Part shown: positions 1 to 11,989 of the stretch, in pieces
Numbering within the stretch: the first letter of the stretch is position 1
Layout: every line of letters starts with the position of its first letter
NCBI RefSeq assembly: GCF_019279795.1
Contig: NC_056743.1
Coordinates: forward strand, 1,779,067,549-1,779,131,548
Direction: 5' to 3'
Source of the DNA: Protopterus annectens
Taxonomy: Eukaryota; Chordata; Ceratodontiformes; Protopteridae
Length of the DNA: 64,000 bases
Position numbers and translations under genes: made by a program
Notes under the pieces: model-generated
Told to the model about the DNA's origin: nothing
Database searches by the model: none
What the model saw: only the letters and a program-made list of their open reading frames with translations

Positions 1-2326
1 ATACTCACACTCTGTCTGTAGTTCTGGAACCTCCTACAAATATGTAGCTGGCCTGAGTGTGCAGGTTCTCCTGTAAGAGGCATTGCTACCTGCTGTCTGT
101 AACATATATGCCCGTACACAGGAAGGATGTCCATCATACAGGAAAGGTAAAGGGACCATGTCCACATGATGTAGTGATTTATATTAGTTGGTTGCCATGA
201 CAGTGGTAATTGGAAGTACTACACAGCATGCTGCATGCAAATAGCAAGTGCAGGACACTGACTGGTGCAGAGGCCATCACCTGATCATGTGCGTCACCTA
301 CAAATGCCATGCTGCAATCTATGCAAAGAAGCTCATTCCATTTATTGGAGGGAGACTGAGAACGAGAGAGAAAGAGAGTGCGTGTATACGTAAATAAAAC
401 AATATAATACCAAACTCTCTAGAAGAGTCTACAGTCCCAGAACAGGTATGCAAAGCATATATGTATGTAATTGACCGTAGTACTTGGTCCATAATAATGA
501 GATAGATTATGTGGAATGCTTTATATGTGCCATCAGGTGTTGTTGTAATGATGGTCAGCTGAACAACTGCTAAGGACAATAGGGCCTGTCCCTGTGGGTA
601 GTGAGCCATACCCCTCAACCGTGCAGAGCAGCACTGAGTGATAAGATGTAAACCACCATAGTGTGTGTTGTGCAATGGGAAGTATGTATATTAATTGGCC
701 AAAAGCTTGTGGTGGAAGTAATGCCATTATGATGGGCATGTGGGATCCACAGCCCATCCCTTGCAGGATATTCAGGTTAATCTGTATTGCAGCATGCAAG
801 AATGCCAAAGGTGTGCAGTAGGGTACCTGCAATCTGGCCCTACATATACCCCCTAATGTCAGACTGTCTCCATATGTGGCACCTGTCTGTGTTGTAGCAT
901 GGCAGAACAGTGCAGCTGTACAGGAAGGTGTTGTGAGATTGTGGATCTGATGTCTGAATGTACCCCACATATAGGTATGCATATGTGTACATATCTACAT
1001 ATATCTATATAATATATACATATAAAATCTATATATATCTACATGTATGTCCACAAATAAACAGATACCCATGTGTAGACATATATATATGAGCACAGAT
1101 ATACATCACATATATATACACATATATAGATATATACCTATATGCACATGTCTACATATATACAAACACACACACATATATGTATGTAAATACATTTCCT
1201 CTATATTACTACCACACTGCTGCATGCTATGTGCGAGGAAACAACACACATTGCAATACACACATATATCTGTAGCTGTCAGTGTGTAAGGCATGGATGG
1301 GTATGTCACATGTGAACCACTTGTTGGGACCACATTGCCCTTGTCTGTGAAGTATGGAATGGGAATATGGGGAAGTATGGCAGGTATAGTTGTGGAGGTG
1401 GTCAGGGCTGGTAGGTATATAGGACAGTCTACAGGGGAGGTATGTGTCACATGTGGTGGGTAAACACCCTGGATGGTGTGTGTGGTCTGTGATGTTGACA
1501 CCCCATGGGCCCCAATATGAACAAAATGGGAACAAGCCTCACACCGTCTACTACCCACACCAGTACTCCATGTCCTGAAGGTGCCTGGCCTGGTGGATGA
1601 GCAGGAGGAGCATGTCAGCCCTGTGAATGTGTACTGGGTGCCTCAGAGTGGTGTAGCACATCACACATGGGTCTTTCAAGCCCATAATGGAACAGACCCT
1701 GGACCTGACCTCAGGGAATAGTGACATGTATGTGTGTGCCCCCGGGGGGGACAACATCCCCTGGGTTGGTTCCACCTGATGGTATTGCTGGACCAGTACA
1801 TGAGGAGATCCCAGGGTGAGACACACATGTGATGTGGCTGGGTAACATGGGCAGATAGGTTTGGAAAGGTGGTTCTGCTGGGCAATAGTACACATACATG
1901 CTATTTGTCACTGTTATAAAACACATGTTGGTAGTAATAGTCTACACAATCCCAGAAAATGTCCAACAACATGCATAGATATCCTCAATAACACAGAATG
2001 TCAGATGTGCAGCAATCACAAAGCAGCCATACCACAGGCATATATGGAACCATAGTGGCCCTGATAATGGCACGCAGGTGAATAGTCTGTAACAGGCCAG
2101 CAATGATAGAGTCCACACAGGGTAAATGGCTACAAACACATAGGACAAAGTGTGGTACAGCATAATATCTGTCCCACTGGTAGGTAAGCTGTAGCCATAC
2201 CTAATGACTTCTGTGTAAAGTTTGTTGTCGCTGATATGGTTGGGGGTAATAGAGATGTGTACTGAGAACTGTGGTAACCATGCTGTATGAGTTGCACAGA
2301 CCTGTTTCCATCTTTTTGTCTTCCAG
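1..2326. other. Non-coding TG/CA-rich DNA upstream of the Myb-like exon
   Basis: No convincing coding exon is seen here. The texture is rich in short words such as acatg, catatg and tgtgt. An AT-rich stretch of loose TATA/ACATA steps lies at about 960-1200. The part around 241-377 is a diverged direct copy of 8600-8770. It probably forms the left part of the Harbinger-like element whose Myb-like gene starts at 2327. No left terminal inverted repeat was recognised, so the end may lie outside the window. Confidence 0.4.
241..377 (+). repeat. Diverged direct repeat, copy 1
   Basis: Shares gtgcagaggccatca, ctgatcatg, a run ending in atgctgc and a purine-rich GAGAGAGA tail with 8600-8770 in the same orientation. 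Looser similarity reaches back to about position 1 and about 8350. The two copies lie about 8.4 kb apart within DNA of the same texture. Probably an old internal duplication. Confidence 0.5.
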
Positions 2327-2740
2327 GCAAGATGTCACATGTACTGCTCACATCGTATTCAGCTGCTGAAAATGAAGTAGTGCTAACCTATTTAATCCAG
2401 AACTACTCTGTCTTGTTTGGCCAGGCTGCCCATGAGCAGCAGGAGCGACCACCCTGTGGAATGACCAAGTCCACAGGGTCATTGATGTCGGAATGCACAA
2501 CCACAGTTATGAGCAGGTTCGGCATCATTGTTCTGACCTGCTTCACAATGCCTGTCAGCATACTGCTGCAGTCTGGGGGGATCACCTCGCCACAGGGGGG
2601 GAAAAGGTTTCCATCCCCCCTAACATGTGTGGAGGGGCTCCTGGCCAGTCTCATGGCACCAGCCCACCCGGACACACACCAACTGCCAGACACATTTGTG
2701 GAGGTGGGTGCCACCCACACACCGACCGAGGAGTGTGCAG
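2327..2740 (+). pseudogene. Myb/SANT-like protein of Harbinger type, first coding exon (frameshifted)
   Basis: A polypyrimidine tract with a TTCCAG acceptor (AG at 2325-2326) leads to ATG at 2332. The reading frame opens with SYSAAENEVVLTYLIQNYSVLFG, here SYSAAENEVVLTYLI then NYSVLFG, which fits helix 1 of a Myb/SANT trihelix domain. Near 2451 the similarity moves to another frame (TLWNDQVHRV, then SYEQVRHHCSDLL, like the W..iv..vNavG..Rs.eqvR..w.Dl core). It returns to the first frame at the G-run near 2587-2600. The exon ends CAG|GTAAGG at 2740, in phase 1. Autonomous PIF/Harbinger elements carry such a Myb-like partner, which in characterised members helps the transposase bind DNA and enter the nucleus. 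The two compensating frameshifts say this copy is dead. A host MSANTD-type gene is the alternative, but the flanks look like transposon DNA. Confidence 0.55.
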
Positions 2741-2773
2741 GTAAGGCCACAGGGCACATCTGTAGACCACTGT

Positions 2774-2777
<4 letters not shown>

Positions 2778-2859
<82 letters not shown>
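2778..2859. repeat. (TA)n microsatellite
   Basis: About 41 uninterrupted TA units inside the first intron of the Myb-like gene. It creates long Tyr-Ile reading frames with no meaning. Confidence 0.98.
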
Positions 2860-2860
<1 letters not shown>

Positions 2861-3054
2861 GCATCAGTACAGGTAGATCATGCAAATCTGACATGCCATA
2901 GATATATTGTGTTGCTGCATAGTAGTGATACACAGATGTCCATATGTGGTAGTATTGTGGAAATGTACTGTTAATGTATTGTAATACTGCACCCACCCTG
3001 TAGCACTGCCACAGTTGCGTCCACTGACTATGCATCTCTCACCCTCTTATGTAG

Positions 3055-3093
3055 TTCCATCTAGGATACCACCAAGGCAGCAGCCTGTAATTG
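3055..3093 (+). pseudogene. Myb-like gene, short second coding exon
   Basis: A 39-nt exon with a good acceptor (pyrimidine-rich run ending TTATGTAG) and a donor G|GTGAGTA at 3094. The preceding exon leaves one base (G) and this exon begins TT, which makes Val, then PSRIPPRQQPVI, and ends with one base over. The following exon starts GT and completes Gly. Correct phase at both joins in so short an exon is the main evidence. Its proline- and arginine-rich sequence would be a linker C-terminal to the SANT domain. Confidence 0.5.
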
Positions 3094-4439
3094 GTGAGTA
3101 TGGTTTATGTAGATGCTTGGCAATACACCGGGCATGTAATGGCTATGGTATATGCCATGCACACATCTAACACACCTACCCAGAATGCATGCTGTACATG
3201 TGCATGTATTGTTGCTGTGAAATGTACGGCATCACAGGGGTGACCATGAGGAAGTATTAGAAGGGTATGTCAGACACCTGCATGATAACTAATATCCTGT
3301 CATTGTGGAATGTGTCCACAGGGAGTAACATAATGGTGGGAGACATGGCCTGCAGTAGGGGCATGTTTGGAACAACACCCATATACAGTGCAACACCAGT
3401 GTATATACCTGTAGGATAATGGCAACTGTTGCAGATATACACTATGGTAAAAAGCATTACAGTGGTCCACATTATCAGCTGGCAATAGGCTGTAACATGT
3501 GGCGTTCAGTGTATGGGACACTGCAAAGTGACACACGTGTAGGGCCTACTCATCATGCATCTGCAAAAAGGCTGAAGGAGGGGGGAGAGGTGTCAGCATG
3601 ACACAGCAGTGCACTGCAGCAGGGATCCTAAGGATGCTAAGAATGGCTGTATCTGCACATAGTCATGTTCGGGACCTATGACAGCCGTAACCCTACCCCC
3701 ACAGCAATAGTGATGGCAGTGTGTGAACACCAAGGGATGTGCACGAGTAGACCCTGCAATCATGCAGAATAGTGGGACATGTGTAGTGCAGACTGAACAT
3801 ACACTGACAAATGCAGATGGCCCATGCTGGTATACCCCTGCCGGGAGTAGTGACTGCTGTTGTACACACAAGAGTTGAGATAAACTGTCATGTTAAGGGT
3901 GTGCACACATATGCCCACATGTGTATGCATCATGGTCAACATCCGCACACCTATCACATTCCGTAGACACTGCATGTGAAAGTACAGGACAAATGTCACA
4001 TATCGGGCTCATGTACTGCAAGGATATGTGGTGATGTGGTCCCATGGCAGATCAAGGATGGGTGTTTCATAGCAATAAAGGTGTGCACACCCCCCATAAC
4101 CATGGTATGCTCTGTTGGTTGTCAGTGTAAGAGTACTGGATTGGTCATACATGGTCTGCTGATTTTGAGAGCTGTGCATCAGACATCAGGCACCTTTGAG
4201 GTGTGGTGCACAGTGCATGGCAGGGTGCAGAACAGGTGAACAGAAATACCATGTTCATGAGTGCAGTGCTATCCAGGGGAAGGGGCTTCAACTAGTGACA
4301 CAGCACATACATCACACACATGTATACTGTTGCCAGCATGGCTTGACTATAGCTGCACTGAATGCTGCCAGGTACCATATGTTATGCATGTTGACAGAGG
4401 GGTAATAGGAGGACTGTGTGTACTATCATTATGCAACCT

Positions 4440-4443
<4 letters not shown>

Positions 4444-4518
<75 letters not shown>

Positions 4519-4531
4519 GTGCGTGTGTGCA

Positions 4532-4597
<66 letters not shown>

Positions 4598-4600
4598 CGT
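4444..4600. repeat. (TG)n microsatellite with (CG) end
   Basis: Long TG run broken by a few GC and AT steps around 4514-4540, ending in a short (CG)n stretch. Alternating purine-pyrimidine throughout, so a candidate Z-DNA former. Confidence 0.98.
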
Positions 4601-5303
4601 CCTGGTGGGTAGTTAGTTTGTCTGTTGGGTCACTCTGGTGAAGTAGAGGGAGGTTAATGCATGTAGGATACTTGTGTGCATGTGTGTATGTTTGTGTGGC
4701 TGGCCATGTATGCACATGTGTGATTGTGGGGTGTTCATACAGCCCTACCTCCCTCTGGGATCATGCAGTACATGTACATGGAGAGCCACATCACACACCA
4801 GGAATACTTGTCATGTGTGTAATCACAGGACAGCTGATAGTATAATATGGTCTGTAGCATGGAACAGGCATCGAGAGAGAAGGTAGACACCAGGTACACC
4901 CTTAATATCGCATTCAGCAGAGAGGTCATCTACAATCCACATATGCAGCACTACAGATTAGTTAACACCAGGGAGTGTATCCAAATATTACAGTTGTCAC
5001 ATGATAGGCTGACTGAGCAGCATATCTGGAATGTACTGAGCATTACATACACATGACACACCAGTGCATGATAATATGGATAGAACATAGTAGCCCACAC
5101 ATATAGGAGCCATGCTCATGATGGCTGGACATACACAGGGTGCATACAGAATGTGTGACTACTTGTGTAGCCATTTAGAGGACTGATATGTTAATGAGTT
5201 GTATCAATGTGTGTATGCTAACAAATGCGATGCAGGATGGGGTACCACATGGACATATATGTGGGACTATCTGTAAAGCTATGAACAGGTAGGAATTACG
5301 GAG

Positions 5304-5323
5304 GTGTGTGTGCATTTGTGTGT

Positions 5324-5382
<59 letters not shown>
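5304..5382. repeat. (TG)n microsatellite
   Basis: TG run with minor interruptions at its left end, about 60 bp before the third exon of the Myb-like gene. Confidence 0.97.
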
Positions 5383-5385
<3 letters not shown>

Positions 5386-5445
5386 TTGAGTACTGTTAGG
5401 CAATGCTGTACAGGTTTTAAAGTGCATTTATTATTTCCCCCACAG

Positions 5446-5657
5446 GTGGCGAGGTGGATCAGAGTCCCTCCAACATGCAGTCTGATGGTGTCCATACAGA
5501 CACTGAAGATGATGATAGTACTGTTGAGGTACAGGTGGGGTTGTCATGGGCCTACACTGCACCAACGCCTGCACACAGTTCCACTGCCTATACATACCCC
5601 ATCACCACTGGCCATAGTGAGCAGACAGTGGTGGCAGTGCACAGAAAAGTCTGGTAA
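5446..5657 (+). pseudogene. Myb-like gene, third coding exon (acidic tail)
   Basis: Acceptor CCCCCACAG|GT. The first two bases complete a Gly codon from the 39-nt exon, and the frame then reads GEVDQSPSNMQSDGVHTDTE followed by DDDSTVEVQ. Acidic Ser/Thr-rich segments after the SANT domain are common in Harbinger Myb-like proteins. The frame stays open to a TAA at about 5658. A possible donor (ACAG|GTGGGG) at 5534 could instead end the exon earlier. No later exon could be phased, so the C-terminus is uncertain. The frame is open across this exon, unlike the first one. Confidence 0.5.
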
Positions 5658-5889
5658 CCCCTTGTTACCAGGGATAAGCCATGGTTAGCAAGTATCAACA
5701 TTGCTGCAATATAACAGCTAAGCACATTTCCGCACTGGTAAGCAAAGCCTACACTGTGTAAGCGCCCATACATTTACTCATAGCTTAGTGCTGCTTAGCT
5801 TCACACAAACCCATGCAAACATGCTTAAAGCTGCTCAAAACTGTTTTAACCTCTCTGTATCTGACAGCCCTTGTTCTGCCCAGCAATAA

Positions 5890-5978
5890 AATGAACAACC
5901 CATACAGGTCTTGATCCCAGGACCCTATACACTAAAGTCACAACACTTAACAACTACACCATGACCACTGTGAAGACA
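5890..5978 (-). mobile_element. tRNA-derived SINE head
   Basis: Read on the minus strand, 5978 to 5890 resembles a tRNA gene: an A-box-like ATGGTGTAGTTGTTAAG, an anticodon-arm region, and a B box GGGATCAAGACC at 5907-5918 that fits GGTTCGANTCC with one or two changes. The spacing between the boxes is tRNA-like. The 3' body continues toward lower coordinates without a clear tail. Not a functional tRNA, because arm pairing is poor. Confidence 0.5.
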
Positions 5979-6319
5979 GCTGTTGTTTTACCAATATAGC
6001 TGTCAATACACATATTGAGTAATATTGAACAATTGTCTTTACTTCCTAAATTGTGCAGTCATTGTTATTAATATGACTGTTGCATCACATATGTTGTTTT
6101 ATCATAATGTACACATAGCAGATACATACGGTGAGATACATCTGGGAGGGTATACACAACCGTGGAGTTTACACATGACAGGAATATGGTTAAATACATA
6201 TAATAGGTCTATATATGTCTACATGTACATACACATATATACATATATGTCTATATAGATATATGTATATATAGCTATATATGTATGCACATCATGTATG
6301 TACAGATATGCCTAGTTAC

Positions 6320-6320
<1 letters not shown>

Positions 6321-6350
<30 letters not shown>
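6321..6350. repeat. (TA)n microsatellite
   Basis: Short TA run in a wider AT-rich stretch (about 6190-6660) of ATATGTA-type words. Confidence 0.9.
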
Positions 6351-6353
<3 letters not shown>

Positions 6354-6483
6354 GATATCTATAACTATATGTGCATACATATCTATTCTGATATACCTAC
6401 TATTGTCATTATATATGTAGATATCCATATGTATATGTACATATGTATCTCTATCTGCATATGTGTAGACATATATCGCTCAG

Positions 6484-6584
<101 letters not shown>

Positions 6585-8599
6585 ACATATACATATCCAT
6601 CTATGTACGTCAATATGTATATGTGTATATATCTATATAGATCTATGGATAATTAGATATACATCTATGTTCACCATATGTCTTGAACATGGAATGGAGG
6701 CCTACCTCAGCCCCAATAGTCCCAACATTGTAGTGAAAGTGGATGTCAGGTATGTATTGCAGGTATATTTGTAGAATATTGCTACTGTAATAGGGATTGT
6801 CTTCACAGACAAGGTGTGTGTGGGAGGTCACATCTGCTTTTAACATGTGTGCAATTGGCTACTGACAGACATCCTAAGTACATCATAGTTCTGTACCACT
6901 GCTAGCACAGTAATGCTCCTGTGGACTACAGAAGAGATATGGCCAATGTGGACAGTCTGACATGCTCTGGACAGTCCAGAGGTATACACAGAACCCCTTA
7001 GTGCAAGACATGTGGACCAAGCCTGACAATGTGGATGTTAGCAGCCATGTAGATGGGTATAACACGTAATTATTGGTATACATTTTCCCCCATAGGTTAT
7101 GCATTCACACACCCCTGTCTGTCCTGACACATAATAACCATTGGTACAGAGGTGCCATGGCCACATACTACCCACTAGTTATTGACATACATCTGTGCAT
7201 TATCCCACTGCTTTGTCTGACTTACATGACTGTTATGGTGCCCCGGCAGCAGTACCCCTGGCAAGTATCTGGACATGACATCTCACTGGGTAAGTACACT
7301 AAGCTGCTAGGCATGTAACAAAGCACTTTGCAGGCTACAGGCAGACTGGCTCAACACTGGACTACATTTCTTATGAGGGAATACACATGTACATGGATAT
7401 ATAGCAGGCCCTACAAGCATGTCACAGCACAGAGTAACAAACACCTGTGTGAAAGTGCATAACCACAACCAGTGTGAACACAGCCACAGCCACATATGGT
7501 AAGCTAGAGTAATATTACAGTATACGGACTATCTGTTCAACACTATCCTCATATGTGCCACTCACACACTAACCCTACATATACTGGGCCGCTACACAGT
7601 GTGGTCTGATGGCTGTCTGTGTTATGCGACATGTGCGTGTGTTTGGTCCTACAAACGTGTAAGCCAATAGGGTAACATACAGTGGATCAGCATGTAACAT
7701 CTGATAGAACAGGACCAAGAACAATGACATCTACCACAGTCTGTACACAGGCCAAGGTACATATTAACAATACACACAATGTCAACAATCACCATCAGTA
7801 CACAGACCTCAGTACTGTACACACATCCACAGAATGTCCAGGTTATGTCATCAAATACAACCCCTACTATAAATAACATGTGTAGCAGTCTGATATCTCA
7901 CTGGCATGCTATCAGATATGATGTCAATAAATATGGTGTACATCACATATGCACCTCTTACTGCATGACATATGTACAAAGGTTGTCAGAGTTGTGGCTG
8001 GAGGCACAAACACAGGGCCAATATTGACATGTTGCTGTGATAACCTCATACATGTTCTGTTGTAACAGGGTTTGTTGCAACATATGTCCTATGAGGGATA
8101 TGAAGTCAGTAACTTTCACAGCTGTCACCATCTACAGACTGCAACCCTCACAGTACCTTCTGTAGTTCACAGATAGTTGCTGTGTGGGTAACACAAAAAA
8201 ACAAAAGGCACCACACACACTGCCCAGTTGGCAGATGACCCTACAGATGGGGGTTTCCTCATAAACATAGCACTGACATGACAGGAATTAAAACATGTAG
8301 GACAGCCATATCCACACACACCCTGTTAAACCAACATTACTCCAATTGCAGTGTAGCAGCACTTACAGTCTGTAGTCAGGTCAGGCACACCCCCCTCCTG
8401 TGTGTTGGCCTGTTTCCACAGTGTAGGTTGTTAGAGGTAAATCCCCAGTCCATCTGTGATGTTGTTTGCCAAACAACAGATCTAGTTCTTGCTCACAGGG
8501 AATGAAAAGGCCCAACACCACCATGATGTTCCTGGATATTGGAGTGTGTTTCCATGCAATTGGCTATGGGAATGTTACCACAGCTGTTCCACATGCAGT

Positions 8600-8770
8600 C
8601 AGCTAGAGGAGGGCTGCAATTTGTGCAGAGGCCATCAGCTGATCATGAGAATCACTTACAATACACATGCTGCTGCCTAAGCAAAGCAGGTGTAAGTCTC
8701 CACATCCACCAGAGAGGGAGTGAGAGAGGCAGACAGAGGCAAAGATAAGTCAGGGAGGGGTGGGAGAGTA
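8600..8770 (+). repeat. Diverged direct repeat, copy 2
   Basis: Partner of 241-377: gtgcagaggccatca, ctgatcatga, tgctgc and a GAGAGAGG-rich tail in the same order. Similarity is patchy, so the duplication is old. Confidence 0.5.
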
Positions 8771-10234
8771 AAACTTAAGCAAGTTTGTGTCACACACCTA
8801 CCGGTACAGGGTGTTAAACCCCTGATGGCTATGTAGTGCTATCACATGTCTATGCAGTTATTGGATGCACCACATAGTTTACATGTTGATGAGCCCTCCA
8901 AACATATATGTGATGGTGAGTGACATCTGCAACAGTGATATGGTAGCTATATGGTAGGTGTAGTACTCATGCCTGTCTGCATGAACAGGAATCAGCATCA
9001 ACACAGCCACAATCTCACAGGGATACACACACATTGACACATTTGGCAGGGCCAGGAATACAACTCATCACTAGTTAGGTTGCCACAACACAGTACTGTG
9101 CAAGTATCACATGCACCACAGGGGACATAAAGAGGCTATATGGGCAAAGGGTATGTGGAGGTGTCTGACATCAGACAGCATGCTTCAGTATGCCAGTGGG
9201 AGTTGTAGTAAGTGTGAATGTGGTCATAGGCATCAAACACCATACACACAGACACAGAGTGCCAGTACTGAAATGCATGGGTGCATTGTTTCACATATGT
9301 GTAGTGGCCGACTGTGCCAGACAGCTATACAAGGCTAGGTGATGGGTATACCTTGGCATCAGGCCACATGACAATGGTCTGCAGTGTGGCTCAGGGATGT
9401 ACTGTCTGGATTTGCCCACACAGGTGGGTATTGCACTCACCATCCATTCACCTGGGTAACTATTACATATGGCCATTGCTGTGCATTGCTTGCCATGTAT
9501 GTGTTCCTTAGTCCATGCCATGGATGGTGTCTGGGATGTGCACACCTCCCACATGCATGTACAGTAACATGTGGAACAATACCTCGGGTGTCTGACCCAC
9601 GTTGTATACACAGATTATCATCAGATGTGTCAGTCCTGGCCTCATGTGGTGGGAACTGTTAATGGACTGGTGGTTGGCCCTGCACCTACATTGATAGAAT
9701 GATACAGGTATTCTCTGGTGTCAGGGGCATCTGTCCATACAGGGCATGTTTTTCAGGCATTGTATGTCCTTTATGGGTCACATTTGATGGCACCACAGGT
9801 GTTGCAGGTGTCCAGTGGGAAAAAAAGGGAAGGTGCACTGTCTGCATGTATGTGTCTATTGGACTGATGGAAAGGGTGCCATGCCCTCTGTAACCCACTG
9901 CAATCACACCATGGTTACTATCAGTGGCTAATATGCAGGGTACTACCAACATAGCGGCTGTTGCCTAGGCAATTGTGTGTCTGCATGAGAGATGGGTTGA
10001 GGGTGTTTTCTAGGTAATACAATGGTTGGTAACTTTGTTCACCTGGCCTTGATGTCACATGTAGGGGTATGTATTTGCACCCCAGCCTCTTGCCTATTTC
10101 ACATCTGTTATCCCTGTACAGTGGACATTGTAATATATATTAGGGACACCATATAAGAAATTTGCAAAACGCACCCCACATTGAGTCCAGTTGTTGCACA
10201 CTCACATCCACCTCCACACAGGATACAAATGACA

Positions 10235-10310
10235 AACACTGACACACACGCCTGTCATGTTTGGGATTAGAACTCCTACCTAACTAGTGTATTACACCAC
10301 GGATGTCGGG
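10235..10310. repeat. Solo fragment of the ~230-bp tandem monomer
   Basis: Contains gggattagaactcctaccta and ctagtgtattacacca, matching the monomers of the array at 13700-15418. It stands alone, more than 3 kb from the array, at the point where the TG/CA-rich texture stops. The array ends where that texture resumes, so the two may mark the edges of an inserted or expanded block. Confidence 0.6.
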
Positions 10311-11329
10311 AGGCATACAGTAGGCATTTCAGTAGAGTTTATCTGGAGTGGGGGGTAGAATCTGTCAGGCTCTTACCTACATAACAGTGGCTGCAGATTG
10401 GTCCTGCTTTAGTTGCGAGAAAGAGAGTGAGAATGCGAGAGTAGACTGCCCTTATTAATGGAGGGTACATGCTTATCGTTAGACTAATCTAATGTTACTT
10501 CGAACTTCCACTGACCTAGCTCATCTTTATACATGTTGCTGCAGAGATTTGTAACCAAATCTTAAATGTATGTGAGTACTTTTAAGTTTTGCTATGAAAA
10601 TGCTACTAGTTTGGTCATTTGTTTGATGCCCCAGTATACAACGTTAGTGGCAGGCAGTGAATCAATCTTGAACAGCATCTGTTGTTGTTTTTTTTTTTTT
10701 TGGAGTTACAAATTACAAAGGGTGATTGTGTACCACTCGCAACGCGAGTCACATATTAGTATTGCTGCTTGCCTGCTTGAATATACATCGATGTATTCCT
10801 GTTTTTCTTGGCAAACAGCTTATCTTGCTCTCTCTCTCTCTCTCTCTTTTTTTTTTATCGCATTGTGATTGCAAGGGCGTGGAGCCTACCCTGGACGTAA
10901 TCCAAGACTGTTAGTGTGACTGGTGGTTGCAGACAACTGATACTAAGAGGCACACACCTCTCAACTGCCCGGTATCTGTACTGTTGAGAAAAAAAACACG
11001 TAAAAACAGAAAAACAAAAACTGTACTCTGTTTTGAAAATGAAATAACGTGGATGTTTGAACTAGAAAATAATATGTTTACTGCAACATTTTTGGTCGTA
11101 GGTGGTTATTGAAGGGACACGTGTTCGTGAATAGGAGAAAACAACATTGAAAAGTATGGTATTTGTTTTTACAAACCTAATGTTTTCTACTAGATGATCC
11201 AAGATTTCAGAAAAGTAGCACCGATATAAAATTATATTTACATGTTTCGTTACATGCAACTGATTTCAATTTTCTCTAATTATTTGTATTGGTAAAAGCC
11301 ACCAACACAAACGCACACACAAAAAACAT
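10311..11329. other. No gene recognised
   Basis: AT-richer DNA with a T run near 10690 and a CT-rich tract followed by T9 at 10831-10857. Open frames here are short and low-complexity. Nothing can be assigned. Confidence 0.4.
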
Positions 11330-11507
11330 TATGGTAGTGTATGCTTCACCGCAAAACCAGCCACCAAAGAGAAGAACACTAAAAATATGGGAACAGCTTT
11401 TAAATATTTGTCTGATCAATGAAGTTCTTTATTAAAGAGTGAAGCGCTTGTCATATTCTTAGTGTTCTTTCATAGTGGCTGGTTTTGCAGTTATATGTAC
11501 ACTGCCA
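11330..11507 (+). mobile_element. Penelope-like 3' hairpin remnant
   Basis: Two inverted arms, 11351-11389 and 11452-11488, pair well (gcaaaaccagccac against gtggctggttttgc), with weaker pairing further out. The loop holds a tgaagttcttt ... gaagcgcttg motif. The same motif layout occurs between inverted arms at 46840-47005, and a related one lies in the Penelope fragment at 34020-35254. A TGAAGAAG-like word followed by AAGCGCTT is a recurrent feature of vertebrate Penelope-like 3' regions as I recall them. No coding part remains. Confidence 0.45.
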
Positions 11508-11989
11508 ACTATTGCCGTACAGAGTTCTTTGTTTTTTTTTTTTTTTAGTACTTGAAATTCTACTGCCTGCTTTACCAAGTTGACTCATTGGGTAAGCAAC
11601 TATGCGCTGGAACCGAAACTGTAGGGTGAGCTCCCCCCCTGCCTTCTTGCATGGAAAAATTTTATAAATGAAAAGGGAATTTCAGTAGTAATACTTGGCC
11701 CATGGGAAAGGTGAAAGTGGTAGACAAACTGTCTGTGCAGCTTTCTAGCTGAAGTGTCTGGTAGTAGTGGTTATTCCAAATGGGTTTGTGCTACTGAAGG
11801 AATTGCACAGGACTAAGTAAATGCAGGCTGCCATTCTTTGCACAGCAAACCTTCAAAGCCACTTAAATCTTAAAGTAGAAGCATGTGACAGTATGTGTGA
11901 TTTGCAGTCTGCCTTAGTAAAACATGGGATGAAACTGAACTTAAAACATGGTGGATGTTGGGGCCATTGAAAATGTAAGGATATTTTTA

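Larger units (their letters stand above)
3094..5445 (+). other. Presumed intron of the Myb-like gene
   Basis: No further exon with consistent phase was found. It contains a long (TG)n tract at 4444-4600 and a second at 5304-5382, otherwise TG/CA-rich single-copy-looking DNA. The 3' end is a pyrimidine run ending CCCCCACAG. Confidence 0.4.

Noticed and set aside
4261-4641. Long Cys-Val, Tyr-Ile or Thr-His open frames over microsatellites (also near 2.8, 6.5, 28.4-28.8, 30.2, 32.8, 52.9 and 54.0 kb)
   Set aside because: They are translations of (TG)n, (TA)n or (CA)n tracts and carry no coding signal.
5890-5978. Functional tRNA gene on the minus strand
   Set aside because: Boxes are present but the arms pair poorly and it runs into a SINE-like body.
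7096-7289. Possible further exon of the Myb-like gene (CCCATAG acceptor, GGTAAGT donor, open frame)
   Set aside because: The splice signals are good, but the phase does not fit the preceding exon and the peptide has no family similarity.
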